Assembly (NCBI GenBank): GCA_947474675.1
Contig: CANJKA010000018.1
Span: forward strand, 1-43,968
Length of the DNA: 43,968 nucleotides
Source: Flavobacteriales bacterium
Lineage (GTDB): Bacteria; Bacteroidota; Bacteroidia; Flavobacteriales_D; Crocinitomicaceae
Direction of reading: 5' to 3'
The translations under genes and the position numbers were made by a program. Position 1 is the stretch's first letter; each line of letters starts with the position of its first letter. Below the pieces are notes generated by a model, which saw only the letters and a program-made list of their open reading frames with translations, did no database searches and was not told where the DNA came from. This document shows positions 42,943 to 43,968 of the stretch, one piece after another.

Positions 42943-43812
42943 ATGAAAACAATTCAAATAATTTTTATTTTATTGTTCATTTTGATTAATAATTGGGCAA
43001 CTTGTCAATTAACAAATGAAGAATTAGATCATGAAATTGCAGCATTAAAATCTGAAAACGAGATTCAACAATATTGGAACACAATTCATAAAATTGATCA
43101 ATCAAATAGAGGTCGAAATGTAGACAAACTGAAAGATGTAGACAATTTTAAAAGAGTAATTTTAATGTTTAAATACCATGGCTATCCAACTGGATTTTGT
43201 TATGGCTGTAATTCTCCTGATTCTACAAAAAATTTAAATTTCACTCCTAATATTGTGTTTACTCATCAATCATCCATGTATTTGAGAGAATATTATTTTC
43301 AAATTTTTCTTAAAGCATATAACGATGGTATGGCAAATGAATTTTGGTTTCTTCACAATGTAAGAGGTTTAACTTTGGGGAGATATGATCGAGTTTTTTA
43401 TGAAAAAAAGGTAGAAAATTTAAAAAGTAATCTAGTGATTATGGAGCCATATTTAAACAAAGAAATTACCTATGATATTTCAAAAGTAGATTCTCTTTAT
43501 ATGCTACATTGGAAAGAATCAAACTTATTTACAAATTCAAATCTCCTATATTCTGAAAATATAAAAATTTACTATTTCCTTGATGTATTTGCTAGAGATA
43601 AAATAAATATTTATGAATTAAATAATGAATATTATTGTCAAAAACTATTCAGAGACGGTTCATTTTGTATGCCTCAAAAAATCATTTATGATAAAAATTT
43701 AGACACAATTAATTACAGAGAAATAGTAAATAATTTAAACTTTAACACGAATATTTTATCCAAGAAAAAAGTTTTAAAATTAAATGCTTTATTAAAAGAA
43801 AAATCAAATTAA
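42943..43812 (+). CDS. Secreted protein, probable diverged DUF6624 relative
   Basis: 289 residues with signal peptide (IIFILLFILINNWATCQ). Weak but ordered similarity to the preceding protein can be seen: HKIDQSNRGRN against DSEDQGGRQ, VILMFKYHGYPTGF against IIKILDTYGWQGYD, and IVFTHQSSMYLREYY against LVIQHADLKTQEKY. The C-terminal half is unlike it. There are two Cys near CYGCNS. It is likely a tandem duplicate that has drifted far; function unknown. A terminator follows directly. Confidence 0.72.
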   Translation: MKTIQIIFILLFILINNWATCQLTNEELDHEIAALKSENEIQQYWNTIHKIDQSNRGRNVDKLKDVDNFKRVILMFKYHGYPTGFCYGCNSPDSTKNLNFTPNIVFTHQSSMYLREYYFQIFLKAYNDGMANEFWFLHNVRGLTLGRYDRVFYEKKVENLKSNLVIMEPYLNKEITYDISKVDSLYMLHWKESNLFTNSNLLYSENIKIYYFLDVFARDKINIYELNNEYYCQKLFRDGSFCMPQKIIYDKNLDTINYREIVNNLNFNTNILSKKKVLKLNALLKEKSN

Positions 43813-43813
43813 A

Positions 43814-43845
43814 AAAAAAGGAATTCAGAAATGAGTTCCTTTTTT
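43814..43845 (+). terminator. Terminator of the DUF6624 pair
   Basis: AAAAAAGGAATTC (43814-43826) pairs with GAGTTCCTTTTTT (43833-43845), with one G-U, followed by GTTTTT. It lies immediately after the stop at 43812. Confidence 0.8.
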
Positions 43846-43917
43846 GTTTTTATCCAATCAGAATCTTTCAAAAAACCGATTTTTACCTTATTTTTACCTT
43901 TCGATTAAGATAAGAAA

Positions 43918-43968
43918 ATGAAAAGAATAAAAATTGCAGATGTTTTTGCTCAACCTATGATAGGTAAA
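43918..43968 (+). CDS. Start of a gene cut by the window edge, probable asparaginyl-tRNA synthetase
   Basis: Seventeen codons from ATG 43918: MKRIKIADVFAQPMIGK. The beginning 'MKRxKIxDLL...IGK' is typical of AsnRS in this phylum, just before the anticodon-binding OB fold. Too little is visible to be sure. The 70-bp stretch before it, after the terminator, would hold the promoter. Confidence 0.4.
   Translation, partial: MKRIKIADVFAQPMIGK

Overview
This is a strongly AT-rich window from a member of the Bacteroidota, most likely order Flavobacteriales. The evidence is gene content: DUF3098, DUF4292 and DUF6624 proteins, HemJ, a GldH-like lipoprotein, and a TonB with the Bacteroidota Cys-rich cytoplasmic head. 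Genes lack Shine-Dalgarno sites, and several have the TAnnTTTG-type -7 promoter element of this phylum. The family cannot be fixed from the sequence alone.

Layout. 1-2.4 kb: a minus-strand two-component system (sensor kinase cut by the window edge, OmpR-type regulator) behind a small secreted coiled-coil protein. 3.0-7.9 kb: a compact block of proteins of unknown function, two small MerR/excisionase-type HTH proteins and a convergent tyrosine recombinase. I read it as a small integrative element; it has no recognisable replication, conjugation or packaging gene and is the best candidate here for something undescribed. 8.0-13.2 kb: housekeeping genes lepA (minus) and ftsX-DUF3098-uppP-truB (plus), divergent across a 520-bp gap holding an orphan terminator-like hairpin and possibly a small RNA. 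13.2-13.6 kb: a wrecked REP-associated tyrosine transposase (RAYT). 13.6-19.4 kb: secreted or envelope proteins (a large alpha/beta hydrolase with a decayed metallopeptidase motif, a lactonase propeller, a class C beta-lactamase-like protein, a TonB-like protein). 19.4-28.3 kb: tRNA-Ser(GGA), asparaginase, TatD, polyphosphate kinase, several lipoproteins, a metallo-beta-lactamase-fold hydrolase, a GT4 glycosyltransferase and a GNAT acetyltransferase.

28.3-37.1 kb: a long minus-strand gene train for envelope and polysaccharide functions: hemJ, enoyl-CoA hydratase, flippase, dut, sugar nucleotidyltransferase, TPR lipoprotein, DUF4292 lipoprotein and an EnvC-like M23 protein. It is interrupted between the flippase and dut by an inverted-repeat element and a mutated duplicate of the flippase 3' end. 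37.2-44.0 kb: an AraC regulator, an S9 peptidase, a 105-bp tandem repeat, fructose-6-phosphate aldolase followed by three palindromes, two tandem DUF6624-type proteins and the first codons of a probable asparaginyl-tRNA synthetase.

A recurring theme is repetitive, palindromic DNA that has altered gene ends: the aldolase stop codon lies inside a palindrome, the S9 peptidase tail is copied into a minisatellite, and the flippase tail is duplicated. The RAYT relic is a plausible, unproven former mobiliser of the palindromes.
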